The position numbers and the translations under genes were made by a program. Below the pieces are notes generated by a model that worked only from the letters and a program-made list of their open reading frames with translations, did not search any database and was not told the DNA's origin. This document shows, piece after piece, positions 37,819-48,852 of a stretch of DNA of 64,000 nucleotides (the first letter of the stretch is position 1; each line of letters begins with the position of its first letter). Origin of the DNA: Pholiota molesta (lineage: Eukaryota; Basidiomycota; Agaricomycetes; Agaricales; Strophariaceae); contig JACGCK010000027.1 of NCBI GenBank assembly GCA_014925825.1, positions 342,717-406,716 of the forward strand, read 5' to 3'.

Positions 37819-40168
37819 CCGTAATTTTTTCCACCTTCTTCTCGCTGCGTTTCCTTGCTTTGGTCGGTACTGTAATGATAGCCTGTGTGTTCGGGTCTTT
37901 CAACGTGATGTGCGACGATCCATCTTCGAAATGCTGGGTAGTACTTTGTGTAAGAACTTTAAATGGAAGGCCAATGAGCATCTCATATGGCGCATGTTCG
38001 ACGACTTGTGCTTGCACATAGAAATCATATCCCGCTATCGTCATCTTGAGATTATGGAGTAATCCAATTGTCTTAGCCGTGGTATTAGTTGCGGATTCCA
38101 TGACTACTTGATAGTCGGATCGTGCTGCTAGTCCAAGCAACTCCCAGATGTCCTTTCGGATGGCAATAATTTGCGACCCTTCGTCTAAAATTCCTTCGAC
38201 AGTTCGAACGCCGTGAATTAATACGTCGATAGCTCTAAGTTCCTCTGAGTGATTAGCTACTTTCAAGCCTTCTTGAGTTGCTGGAAGCTCGGTCATAAAC
38301 GATTGTACCGTTCCTGACGCCCCTGGGTTAGGTTGGTGCGCTATCTTTCGCGTGGTGATCTGATCTTTGACCATCTTGCGCACGTCCGGCGCTATGGCTA
38401 GCACCTCTCGCATGCTGAGACTGATGACGGCGTCCATAGATTGTTTGGTTATTTTATCTGTGACGGCCGCGCTTTCGATAGGAGTAACGAATTTATATTG
38501 CGCATTTGATGCGGACGGTGCCCCTGAGTTCTGTTGGTTTACAGGTGCGGTATTGGCTTGGGGCGCCGTTGTTGGGAAATGGATGCGCGTGTCGAAGGCG
38601 GCGGGCGCGTCTGGCATATTTTTGCCTTCAGTTTTGCTCGCGCTTCTCGTTTGCGGGCCACTGTTCTTAGCGCCAATCTTGCGCCGTGCGTCGTCGATTT
38701 TCTTTTGCGTGGATGCGACAAGCGTCTCCATTAATTCGACTTCTTCCTTTTCTCGTTCAGTAGCTTCGCCGACTTCGTCGTCCACTTCGATCCATACGAA
38801 ATTGGCCTTGGGCATCGTTGCCTCGCTTTCTTCGTTTTCCGCAATGCTAAACAGATTGCTCGTTAATACATTACCTTGCTGATTATTTGACGCGTGCCAG
38901 CTTTCTATGCGCTCTTTCAAGTTTCGTCCAAACATAGTACGTGGGTTTATGCGCTCCCCATTGGGTAGTACGATCTGTCCTTCCGCATTCCTTTTGCATA
39001 GCCCTCGTTGCACGAAATCGTAAGCTATTCCGCAGCTGTTCAAATAATGATTTGGGTCCGAACAGAAAATGCACTCGTAAGATTTTGGCCTATCACGATA
39101 TGCATGTTGCATAGTAGCATTATATATTTCCTGGTTGGGTGCATTACCTGGCGAGGCCGACTGATGTGTCAGTTGCAGAGTTTTCATATATTTCGCGACT
39201 TCTTGTGCGAGTACAGTCTGCAGGTTCACGTTGTTGCTGGCAAAGTATTTTCCTATGTCCGAGACATCGAACTGTTCGCGCTTGACGGTAGGCGCTGGTA
39301 CTTGATTCGACACTGTGTCGCTAATGACATCGTCGTGATTGCAGGATAAAATGAACTGAGCCGCCGAGCTTATCTGTTCTAGCAAGTACGGATCGTCCGT
39401 ATGATGCGTTGGATTTTCCGCTCGTAACTGCGCGCGTACTTTGTTTCTAAAAATATAATTAAAGCCTTGGAGGAAGCGCCCGCTAATTTCTCTATCCGTG
39501 AGGCGACCTTTTTCCTTGAGGAAATTCGCTATCTTGGAGAATGCGCGGTAATATTCGCCATACTGCTTAGATGACTCCATTGGTACTGCAGCTGATTTGT
39601 CAACGAGTAATTCCAAGTTCGCGATGGAATATTTGCGATCGCCGGTGGATCCAGGATAGAGAGCATAGATATTCGATTTAAATTTAATCCAATCGTCGCT
39701 TTTTGCATTCGGGACTTGTTTCCAGAGTTCGACATCGTCGACTGGTGCATATCTAATTGCCCATTCGATTTTCTGCCTTTCATCCAGCTTGCATGTGTCT
39801 GCTAGCTGTTCAACTTCATCGAAGAAATTATTTAATAGGGCAGGGGTGCCATCAAATTTAGGTGCCGAATGGTGGGAACGTCCCGGCATGGACGGCGAGG
39901 AACTGGATGTCATCGGTTGTGGTGTTTCAGGGCTTTGGGTAGTGGTATCTTGATCTTTATTATCTGGCCAAGATGCTTCTATGAAACGTGGGCGGACGTA
40001 TGATCCGTCAGAACTTTCTTCTGACGACGATATTGATTCTTCGGATGTTTGATCTGGCGCGCGTTCCCGGTACGATGTGTCTGGGTACGGTAGTGGACCA
40101 AATACGAGGTCGGGTGATGTGTAACTAGAGGATGGTTGTACGCGATCCGTGGTGAATTTCTTTGACAA
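37811..40168 (-). CDS. gag with CCHC zinc knuckle and aspartic protease
   Basis: A 785-aa capsid-precursor-type protein with protease. The N-terminal 120 residues are Ser/Thr/Pro-rich. The capsid-like part follows (SAPKFDGTPALLNNFFDEVE, KIANFLKEKGRLTDREISGR, FLQGFNYIFRNKVRAQL), as in retrotransposon gags. The zinc knuckle CIFCSDPNHYLNSC has C-x2-C-x4-H-x4-C spacing. Near residues 670-690 is a retropepsin-like motif VEGILDEGSQIIAIRKDIW (catalytic DxGS), with its partner EMLIGLPF further on. Protease is therefore encoded on the gag side of the frameshift. The start at 40168 lies 25 bp inside the 5' LTR boundary, very close to the primer-binding site. The frame is intact. Confidence 0.93.
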   Translation of the reverse strand: MSKKFTTDRVQPSSSYTSPDLVFGPLPYPDTSYRERAPDQTSEESISSSEESSDGSYVRPRFIEASWPDNKDQDTTTQSPETPQPMTSSSSPSMPGRSHHSAPKFDGTPALLNNFFDEVEQLADTCKLDERQKIEWAIRYAPVDDVELWKQVPNAKSDDWIKFKSNIYALYPGSTGDRKYSIANLELLVDKSAAVPMESSKQYGEYYRAFSKIANFLKEKGRLTDREISGRFLQGFNYIFRNKVRAQLRAENPTHHTDDPYLLEQISSAAQFILSCNHDDVISDTVSNQVPAPTVKREQFDVSDIGKYFASNNVNLQTVLAQEVAKYMKTLQLTHQSASPGNAPNQEIYNATMQHAYRDRPKSYECIFCSDPNHYLNSCGIAYDFVQRGLCKRNAEGQIVLPNGERINPRTMFGRNLKERIESWHASNNQQGNVLTSNLFSIAENEESEATMPKANFVWIEVDDEVGEATEREKEEVELMETLVASTQKKIDDARRKIGAKNSGPQTRSASKTEGKNMPDAPAAFDTRIHFPTTAPQANTAPVNQQNSGAPSASNAQYKFVTPIESAAVTDKITKQSMDAVISLSMREVLAIAPDVRKMVKDQITTRKIAHQPNPGASGTVQSFMTELPATQEGLKVANHSEELRAIDVLIHGVRTVEGILDEGSQIIAIRKDIWELLGLAARSDYQVVMESATNTTAKTIGLLHNLKMTIAGYDFYVQAQVVEHAPYEMLIGLPFKVLTQSTTQHFEDGSSHITLKDPNTQAIITVPTKARKRSEKKVEKITGF
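37814..37820 (-). promoter_or_regulatory. candidate -1 ribosomal frameshift site at the gag stop
   Basis: Gag ends ...ACG GGT TTT TAG. The seven bases G GGT TTT fit the X-XXY-YYZ slippery pattern, and slipping back by one gives GGG TTT TTA GGA ATC GAG, which enters the open pol frame (FLGIEESSQWRGDSNN). One extra T in the T5 run would join the frames equally well, so an assembly error cannot be excluded. Confidence 0.5.
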
Positions 40169-40171
40169 CCC

Positions 40172-40189
40172 CCCTCGCGGTGGGCTCCA
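40172..40189 (-). other. candidate primer-binding site
   Basis: TGGAGCCCACCGCGAGGG begins three bases inside the 5' LTR on the minus strand. It begins with TGG, complementary to the CCA end of a tRNA, as expected. The matching tRNA cannot be identified from this window. Confidence 0.5.
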
Positions 40190-40192
40190 AGT

Positions 40193-40992
40193 TGTAAATG
40201 AGGTATTTACTGTACGCAGCGACTGGTGTGGTCGCCGAAGGGTGTCAAAGAGACGCCGTAAATGTAGTTTGATAGATTTATTAATAGAATTTGTCTTCGC
40301 GGCCTCGACTTAGGCGCTTTGAAAACAATCCGAGAACTGAGAACTGGAACTGAGAGCTACTGAGTGAAAATGGGGGTGGATTCCACTGGGAAATTCTACT
40401 GTACATGTCTAGTATTTATACAAATTCTACCGTCCTCATGTCGCTCGCCGTTTGCTTTATTTTCTGAGTCACCTCCGTCGGGCCCTCGAGTACCATGCGG
40501 CTCAGATTCACGTTCTGCCATTGTCTCTCGCCTCATGCCCCGTATGCGAGCCTCATGTTCGTTCTTTTTCAAATTTATCTTGGTGGCTGTACTGACAAAT
40601 TTTTCTTCTTTGAGTCCTCGTCCAGATTTCCCATTGTCGACCTTTGTGTGTCCATTTCTTTGTCTCGTATCCGAACCGAGCACCGCATGGTGCGTCGCGC
40701 TTTTGATTGGTGCCGTGTCCATTGTTTGATGCGCCTCGCGCCGTATTTGATTCCATAGCGCTCCGCCTCTTTGTGCTCAATTCTACGGATCCTCTAAGAA
40801 GCGTATAGCGCTTTCTTTCTATTAAATTCCATCCCATTCTTATTGTTAACACGCGTGGTGGTGCGTATTTTATTTCCACGTCCTTTGTGGGGCGCGCCGA
40901 CCCTTACTCATTGTCCGTGAGAGTTTTGATGTGCGCGCCTCCTAATCGGGCTATCGCGCTATTTCCCGCGTACGCCAATTCCCATCCTCACA
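40193..40992 (-). repeat. 5' LTR of the Ty3-like element
   Basis: Near-identical partner of 32648-33448 with the same TG...CA ends on the minus strand. The visible differences are in the short piece 40378-40391 (GGGGTGGATTCCACTGGG against GGGGTCGATTCCACTGCC), including one base of length. Confidence 0.95.
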
Positions 40993-41450
40993 GAGGCTTC
41001 GGATTTGTATTTGCCTCGACTCTCCGGTTCTATCGAGCTCAAGAACATGACGATCTATTCAGTGGAATATTCCGGGACATCATCCACTGCTCATCATTCC
41101 TTACCACTTCATCATCAGGAAAGATTGGCCCATATCTTTGGAACAAAGCTTTCGATTCTCACGCGGTTTTTTGGACCTTGTAACGTTTGCGAAGACGCAA
41201 CGTTCAAGCCCTTACTCGCATGGAACGATGCATTTTCGAATTTACCATTCTCTTTCCTCCTCTTCCTACCCTTCAACGAAGATTGGCCTATATCTCCGGA
41301 ATGGCTGCTCCGTTTTCCACGCAAATTTTTTGGCGCTGTTACGATTGCGAAGACGCATCTTTCAAGCCATTATACGCGCAAAACGACGAAATTTCGAATG
41401 TGCTAGGCTTTCCTTCCCTCCTGCTAAGCTCATTTAGCATACCCTGACCA
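40993..41450. repeat. diverged 160-bp direct duplication next to the LTR
   Basis: Bases from about 41122 (AAAGATTGGCCCATATCTTT...) resemble those from about 41281 (GATTGGCCTATATCTCCGGA...). Both continue with a TTTTTTGG stretch, then a TTGCGAAGACGCA-like block and TTCAAGCC. The offset is about 160 bp and the copies are clearly diverged. No conserved protein was recognised in either strand. Confidence 0.5.
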
Positions 41451-42199
41451 GTGGGCCCTTTTCCTTTCCATTTTTATGCCTTCTCTTTGCTTTTTCCACC
41501 TGCCAGAGTCCATTCTGTCCTTTCCTGCTTTCTTTCCACTTTGTGGCCTTGGATTTTTCTTTTTCCTCTTTTTCTTCCTTGGTACTTCTTTAGCTGCCCA
41601 TTCCTAGACATGCCTCATCCTATGACCACTGTCTGGCCTGCACACCGAAAGAAGTGGGGGGCAGGGGTAGGGGGTAGGACCATGGGTCCTGAGGAGGCCT
41701 AGCCTCCTTCTATTACCCTATTTATCCCTATGTCTGGGATCATAGCCTGATCCCTTGGAGGAGCTGCCTTATGGCTATGCCCCTAGCTCCTTCAGGATGC
41801 TGGATTGGCTGACCCTCCTATATGGAGCAGGAAAGCTATCCTCTGCATCCTCTCAGATCTTTCTAGATCTGTAGAGCTAGTCTAGAGCTTTGCTCTAGCT
41901 CTTGGAGGATGCCTTGGGATTGGTTGACTCTCCTATCTGGAGCTAGGAAGCCATCCTCTATTCCCTCTTTGATCTCTTGTAGATCTACCTTGGAAGGCTA
42001 GAGAATTTGGGAACCAAATTTTTTCTCTTTGCTCATTTTATTTTATATTTGCTTATTCTTCCCAAATTTTTACTTTATATATTCTTTTGGCCTAGTTTGG
42101 GGGGCCATTGTGATTCTTTTTCTGTTTATTTTACCTATATGTTTTATGCTTTTTCTGTTTTCACTTAGAGTACATGCCCTCTGGACAAGTGGGGGGCTC
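41451..42199 (+). mobile_element. 3' internal remnant of a second LTR retroelement
   Basis: Non-coding sequence of retroelement type, with no RT, integrase or gag left. It holds a diverged direct duplication (about 41797-41876 and 41908-41994, both with GGATTGG, CTCCTAT, GAGC.AGGAA and AGATCT). It ends with AAGTGGGGGGCTC, a polypurine tract directly before the LTR-like sequence at 42200. Confidence 0.55.
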
Positions 42200-42575
42200 T
42201 GTGACGACTGGATACTTAGGTACTTGTACAGAGGACTGTAGATCACATGATAGTCACATGTTACCATGTAGATACAGCCATCCAGCTGTATTAGATAATC
42301 AGATTTACCTTTAACCTTTACTTGAAGGACGAATCCACACACTGCCGGTATGACCAGATAGTCTACTCCCTACCATGGGTCATATGGGGGCACAGGCGAG
42401 CCTTACCACGCAGATCTCCCTGGCTGAGCATCCATCCCTGCTTGCCTGGTCAACGGCTCACATTGCCCTGGATAGGGTCACATTCCTCCTGAGTAGGATT
42501 ACAACTCTCCCTCTCCCTGGATCTCCATCCAGCCCTCTCCCCAGGTCTCCTTCAGCCTTCCCTGAAGTCCCCTCG
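42200..42575 (+). repeat. LTR remnant of the second element
   Basis: It begins TGTGACGACTGGATACTTAG directly after a polypurine tract and runs into CT-rich sequence (CTCTCCCTCTCCCTGGATC) up to the truncated CE15 gene. TGTGACGAC-type starts are, from memory, common in fungal Ty3 LTRs. The matching 5' LTR is not in the window, so the right end is not fixed. Confidence 0.5.
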
Positions 42576-42583
42576 AATGCCAG

Positions 42584-43534
42584 ATGCAGACCACAGGCAT
42601 CACAGGCTCCTACTCTGGCAACACTCTCACCATCAATATTTCCGACTCTGGGGAATCAATCTCATTCACCGTGTCCGTCTCCTTACCGAGTTCTGGAACT
42701 GCGCCATACCCTGCCATCATCGCCGTTGGTGGTATGAGTATCCCGACACCTGCAGGTGTGGCTGTGCTCACGTTCAACAATGACGACATGGCCGCGCAGA
42801 CGGACACAACCAGTCGCGGAAAAGGAAAGTTCTATACCATATATGGAGCGGGCCACTCCGCCTCTGCCATGACCGCCTGGGCATGGGGTGTCAGCCGAAT
42901 CATCGATGTCCTCGAGCTCACCCCTTCATTGAAACTCGATCTCACCAAGCTCGCTGTCACTGGCTGCTCTCGCAATGGAAAGGGCGCCCTCGTTGCCGGC
43001 GCATTCGAGCCCCGTATTGCGCTCACCATCCCGCAAGAGTCCGGCTCAGGCGGTGCCGGCTGCTGGCGTATCTCCGACAAGATGCTTGCCAGCGGTATCA
43101 GCACTCAAACCGCCTCTGAGATTGTCGGCGAGAACGTGTGGTTCTCTACCAACTTCGCCAATTACGTTAATCAGGTCCCCGCCCTCCCCTTCGACCACCA
43201 CATGCTCGCTGGACTGATTGCGCCACGAGCGCTCCTGATCATCGACAACACCGGCATCGACTGGCTCGGCCCAGAATCTGTCTTCGGATGCATGAAGACA
43301 GCCAACAAGATCTGGCAGGCGTTGGGTGTCCCTGATAAAATGGGTGTCTCCCAGGTTGGAAACCATGCCCACTGCGCCTTCCCTTCCAGCGAGCAACCCG
43401 ACCTTGACGCGTTTATCAACAAGTTCCTCAAGGGCCAAAGCACCAACACCACTTTTGTCAAGACCGATGGTGCCAATGGCCTTGGCTTTGTCGATTCCGA
43501 CTGGATCGACTGGACTGTTCCTACCCTAGTTTAA
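42584..43534 (+). pseudogene. CE15 4-O-methyl-glucuronoyl methylesterase, 5'-truncated
   Basis: CE15 enzymes cleave ester links between lignin and glucuronoxylan outside the cell. The open frame encodes most of the alpha/beta-hydrolase core. The nucleophile Ser is in VTGCSRNGKGALVAGAF, the acidic residue in LTIPQESGSGGAGCWR and the His in VGNHAHCAFPSSEQPD, so the catalytic set is complete. The part before about TTGITGSYSGNTLTINISDS is absent: no signal peptide, CBM1 or the first part of the catalytic domain. The sequence upstream is the LTR remnant, and a TGA lies in frame just before. The 950-bp coding stretch has no intron, unlike most genes in this window. I infer a gene cut off by retroelement activity, or a retrocopy. 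Secretion is not possible as it stands. Confidence 0.85.
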
Positions 43535-45545
43535 GCTAAGCATGAAGAATGCACGTTCTGAGACTTGTATGAATTGTGTAATGGTCTATTTAGTAAAAAT
43601 TGCTGGAATTTCTTTGGTACTTGAATATTTGAATGTGCGGGAGCGCCTTGCGGCACAATACCGACACCGAATTCAACTGACAAGGCAGCACGAGGGATTT
43701 GGGCGTCTAGATAAGTGAATGATCAGGCACATTCTGATTCAATAATCTCGGGGAACTTGATGATGGCCGAGGAAAACATGTTTTAGGCGATTGCAGGAAA
43801 TTGCTCGGACGTGCTATTGATAATATGATTTCATTTAGATCTATAAAATGCATTCACCTGATAGGGTGGGGTACCGGCTCTCATGTACTCCAGAGTTCCC
43901 AGTGATCAAAGCAAAGTTCCTACCACTCATTAGCACGACGTTGTATTCGAATTGAATTACGCCCCAATAAAGCCTATCATGGGTGAAACGGCATCAAGGC
44001 ATGTGTGGTGGCGGCTATTTGCTTTTTGGAGTGGCCGTATTGGTGGCCGCGAGTGCTCAATGCATTTTGGTTAAGTATTCGCAACTTATAACTTTGATGC
44101 TTCTTGCATCGAGCTCTATTATGAGCTGCTAGTGGCCTCAGCGACGAGTCAGGACGCTTAAGAAGTTGTTGGATTGATAGGGAAGTGAGCGCTTGAACGG
44201 TCAGCTGATAATTATCTGAGTAGATGTCAGTACAGCTTACCAGTAATATGATTGAGCCGTGCACTTATTGAAAATGGTCAGGATCCATCCGAGCCAGCCT
44301 CGTTTGTGCAGTGCCTGTGTCCGATCCCAAGACGTTGCGGAATCGCCTCGGAAAGATCGCCAGAATTACCGGTACATACTGATCAGGATCTATTGCCCTT
44401 CTTGACACAAGAGGTAAAATAACGTTGTCAGTGGCCGCTCATGAATTCATTAAGCTCTCCGTGAATGTCGCCCGTGACGATCCGAGCTTTTCTTCTCCTA
44501 TAGTTAGCCAAAATACATTCCATTTTACCCTACTTGATCATGATGTGCAATTAGTTAAAATCATCGCAAATATACCTTTACCTTCGCCGCGGCCAGTTTA
44601 CGGTCAATTGTGTATGTGTGTGCCATTGTTTCGCTGTCTATCCCTGAGACCGGTTCTTGCTATGTACAAGAGAGATTTTTTGGAGCACCGCGCACCGATT
44701 GCAGAGCTGGAGCCTGAAGTTCGTTTACGCCGGCATTCCGCAAATGAAGTTAAGCATAACCGGGCACGCCACGTCCTGCCACGTCGCTAGCCTTCCAAAG
44801 ACCTGGCCGTATGTAGAGCACTTAAGAGCTTCGAAGATCTTCTCAGTATTTTGCTGCCATTCCATCCCCGCAGGTCCGATAACCTGATTGGGTATAAATA
44901 TGTCAATGATGATTGGGTCGCACCTGTACTTCTTGTTCCTAGGTAAACCTGGACAGACCTAAGACTCATCTCAGACAACAATACTTTGACGAGTTCTTGA
45001 TAACAACATCTAGGCTGTCATTCTGATTGAGCGGACTGATTTTCCATATGCATTTGAAGCTATTTGCAGGTGGTGGCGGGAAACGTGGATGAAGACAAGC
45101 CAATCGAACGAATCCCTGAGGGTAGATGAAAGCCTCATGATCAGATATGAGCCTACAAATAGTACAAACTTGGTTCTGAATTCTGGTACCTGAGGCCTGA
45201 GATCTGGGTGCCCCAAATATACAGTGCATGTATGTAAGAAAGCATAGGGGAGGCAGCCTGGCTTTGGCCAAGGGTGGCGGCGCGATAGGGCGATTTCTAT
45301 TTCTGGAAGTGCTCCAAACCACATTCGTCATGGCAGTGATGATCGAAGAGTTTGCGTTTTGAAGAATGCCGCCTCGTTGGCTCTCTCGCACCCGTCCCAG
45401 GCGGAGTGCATCTCTCTTAAAACATATTCATGACATATCCCCGCCGTCACCACTCTCCTTTAACTCCCTAAGAATAGAGGGCGCGTCTTGATAAACTCCT
45501 ACCTTCGCTCTTCCTATTCTCCGCCAACGTACCGCCCCGCCCAGG
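43535..45545. other. intergenic, nothing recognised
   Basis: About 2 kb. The longest frames (44425-44790 plus, 44966-45391 minus) overlap other frames, have no recognisable motif and no splice partners I could find. TATA and CT-rich tracts near 45410-45470 probably belong to the promoter of the F-box gene. Confidence 0.5.
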
Positions 45546-48030
45546 ATGGTGTGTCTCTCAGTCACCACCACTCTCTCGCCCGTATCCGGTCTCAAGAAGC
45601 TTCTCAAAACATCGCCACGAAAGGCGATGAATACGCGACCACTCCCACCCACTCCTCAGGCTCCCATCGAACGTCTACCCACGCATGTTATCCTGGCAAT
45701 TGGGCGTCAGTTGTGTCTGCGAGATGTTCTGCAGCTTGGAGTCTGCGTGAGTCCTGATATGCCATTATTGCCATCACGCTCACCCCCCGACCTGGTGTGG
45801 CTAACGGCGAACAGTCTCGACGACTCAACACACTCCTGGCACCTGTGCTATACTCGACTGTTGAACTGAAGACAAACAAGCACTGTAAAACCGCACTCAT
45901 CAGCTTCGCTAAGCGTCCCGAAATAACCCAACATATCAAACGCCTGATTGTTCGCGTGAACTCGATGGAATGGACTAGCCCAGAAGAAGAAGTGGATGAA
46001 GATCTTGTCGCGACTCTCATTGCAAAAGTATCGAGCCACTTGCGAGGGTTAGAAGCTTTCGAATGGGATGGGTTAGAGATGGCCCATGATGACTTGTGGT
46101 CATCTCTGAGAACCAAGTACGTCTCCTCATATCCGACCCACGTTCAGAGACGGGACTCATTATTTCCTCATGGTAGCTGCCGAAACCTGAAACGAGTAGG
46201 GACTTCAATTGGCGAAGATCTTCTTAGTTCCTCTAGTCCCGTGCGTAACATTCAAGATTTAGTAGTGCATATTACAATTATTGATCATCTTCTAGTTGTG
46301 GGATTTCAGTGATCTTCGGCAGATCTCTCTGACAGTAAAATGCCAATCATTGGACTGGTTATGTGGTATGTGATACCCAAAAAAATTCCTGTACGCCAAG
46401 CAGAGTCTAACTTGCCATGTATGTCAGAGGGTCTCCCAAAGACGGAAAAGCTGCCCAGAAAATTTTGGGCCATGCTCCTGGAGCGTTGCCCCCGTCTTGA
46501 GGAACTCAAAATTGGTGGCTCTTTCCCATCGCCACGAATATTTGACATCCGGCATGTCACACTTGGACGGTGGCCACGGCTTCGTCGCGTCACTCTGGGA
46601 GACATGGTTCTTATCTCCCAGACAAAAGGGGAGGAACAGGCATGCAAGGATCACGCGGCATTCATGGCCTTCTTCGCTGCGCATCCTAGTTTACGCGCTG
46701 TTCATTTACAACACACTGGTGGAAGCGCCCATTTCCCATCCTCGTTCTCCCTCCCGCCCGGTGCCCTTCCAAATGTGACTTCATTCAGCGGGCCGCTGAA
46801 GTTGGTCAAGTCACTCCCAAGTCTGTACAGCTTGAAGGATCTTACCTTAACAACTCTCCATCATTCAATGTCGTCCTTCCCTCCGACATACTCAGTTTTG
46901 CGAGACCTGAAGAAGCTATCTTCTCTCAGCATTTGGATCGACCTTTCATTTGGGTCCTTTGGATCCTTCACGTCTGGCAGGACGAGCGGGGAAAGCATGA
47001 AAGGATCCTCTAAATATGACGATATCCAAGTTTTGCGATCGTTGGCTACTTCCATTCCGGATATCAAGCACCTCGAAGTATCATGTTTTACATGTCCAAC
47101 ATTTTCTGTCGTGAGTCTGAGTCTTTTGCAGTGATCTTCATGACGTTCATGCTCATTTATCATCCATCAATACAGAGAGAATTTTCCCGCATCCTTCAGA
47201 TCATGCCGAACTTGGAATCTTTTTCGCTAACGAAGGTTCACAAGTATAATGACGACGATCCATTGAAAAATGCAGCTCATGTTGTTGCTGAGAATCCCCA
47301 TATCAAGAATTTTACTATTCGCATGACGCATGATTCATGGTTTTCGCCTATGAGGGGACGTATCAAGCATTTGGGAACCTACGAAGTCTTGGGGGACATC
47401 CCTACGCCCTCCACTGAGCATGACTCTCCGACTGGATCTCCAACCACCTACGGACCAGCTATACCGGCGTCTATCACCACCGTACTGCTCGTGCATGAGT
47501 ATGGCCAACGCAATATCACGAACAAGGACTATTCACGACACCTCATCCACCATATTCTCCCCAAACCAAAAGAAAGTCCACCATCCTCTTTCGGGAGGCA
47601 CCGGCATTCCCTATCGCTCAGCCGCATCTCCTCATTCACCTCGCATCACTCCGACTCTCACCATCATGAGCCACCCGAGCCAAGTTCAGCATCCCATTCG
47701 CGCTCAAGCTCGAATGCTAGCTCGTTCTTCAAACGCCACCGCTCGCGGCGAGCGTCGTGTTCCGTCGTCGTCAGTTCGTTCACCAACGCTGTGGCCGCCA
47801 TCTCGTCCCCCGTCTCCTCCCCTTCGCGCGCATCGATGTCCTCGGCCTCGCGGTCCGCTGGCTCGCATAGCTCAGGTTCGCCAGCAGTGGCTTGGGCTGA
47901 TCGAGATGAGAATGAAAACAGTCTCGGGCGGAGTGGAAGCAGCTGCACGTCTACTAGTGGCGGCGGCCGAAGTCATCCTCCATGTCCAGCTGACGGCCGC
48001 GAAATTGATGAAGGATACGTCCTTGTTTGA
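45546..48030 (+). CDS. F-box / leucine-rich-repeat-like protein
   Basis: It starts MVCLSVTTTLSPVSGLKKLL, followed by an F-box-like segment IERLPTHVILAIGRQLCLRD and VLQLGVC, continued after an intron by SRRLNTLLAPVLYSTVEL. The middle is made of leucine-rich-type strands: RPEITQHIKRLIVRV, LRGLEAFEWDGLEM, CPRLEELKIGG, WPRLRRVTLGDMVL, HPSLRAVHLQHTGG, LPSLYSLKDLTLTTLHH, IPDIKHLEVSCF and IMPNLESFSLTKVH. The last 150 residues are Ser/His/Arg-rich and likely disordered. About five introns are needed (for example GTGAGT near 45748 and GTACGT near 46118) and the frame is clean. By family role it would be a substrate receptor of an SCF ubiquitin ligase; the target is unknown. Large F-box families of this kind are common in Agaricomycetes. 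Confidence 0.75.
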
Positions 48031-48852
48031 GTGCTGGGCGATGAGCGCTGGACGCTTATGACTGTTTAGGAGCACTGTGCAGGCGTCGCACATACATGCA
48101 TGCATATACCCATAGATTGAGGTCGGTTTATTACGTTCGACATATGTATAGATTTATATTTTCTTATAGTTCCTGTACATCCTGTGAGTATTGTCTCCTT
48201 TATTCAAGTGTTAGCTCGTCCCTTGTATCATTAGTTCGTTTTCATTTTATGTCGCATTTGTTCGTCCTTTTATATAGCCATTTGTATAATCTAGTACTTA
48301 TTATGATTTCCTTTCGATCTTGAATTCCGAGACAGACGCAAACCCATTCATTGTGTAGCACATCTAGATTGTTATTTTTATTTTTTAATCCATTTATTGT
48401 CCATTGAGGCGTCCGCCTTAGCGCATCTACTTAGATACTAACTAGTACCGACTACCGACTACGATAATCGAGCAGCTAGTCTTTGTGACACGGACCATCA
48501 GGCCTCAGGCTCCATCAAAATCTGAATTGTTCACGGCTGCGGTGCTGACTTGCTCTGCTACTTGTCTGCTACTTCTGCTCTGTATGATCGCTGCAACTAT
48601 CTCCCGGTGCATACTCACATCAAGAACATCTTTAGCTGAGGAATAGGACTATTCCTGACTACTTATTCGCATTGCCTGTCTCATGACCATCGGAAACCTT
48701 GCCATCTTCGCCCAGCTGACTGTTTTACATTATATATATACCCTCTTCTCATGGCTGAGCTGCCACCAGCCCCGCCCGTATTCATCTCTGGCGCAGCGCT
48801 TCTTGCGAGCGTATCACACCGTCGCTGATAGATAATTCGACACCATCCCACA
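48031..48852. other. intergenic with TATA box for the dioxygenase gene
   Basis: AT-rich sequence between the F-box gene and the dioxygenase gene. TATATATATA at 48731-48740, 113 bp before the next start codon and followed by CCCTCTTCTC, is a plausible core promoter. Nothing else was recognised. Confidence 0.5.

Larger units (their letters stand above)
32648..40992 (-). mobile_element. Ty3-like LTR retrotransposon, nearly complete
   Basis: An 8.3-kb element with two almost identical LTRs (about 800 bp), transcribed on the minus strand. In order it carries: 5' LTR 40992-40193, a candidate primer-binding site, gag with zinc knuckle and protease, RT/RNase H, integrase, an antisense cassette, a polypurine tract and the 3' LTR 33448-32648. 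The domain order PR-RT-RH-IN is that of the Ty3 group. The LTRs differ at very few positions (about 32828-32842 versus 40378-40391, including one base of length), so the insertion is young. No target-site duplication is seen: the bases outside are ACTGG on the left and GAGGC on the right. The insertion lies just past the NF-YB stop codon. One frame break separates RT/RH from integrase. Confidence 0.95.

Noticed and set aside
44966..45391. 141-codon minus-strand frame
   Set aside because: No recognisable motif, no splice partners, unusual composition and several competing frames.
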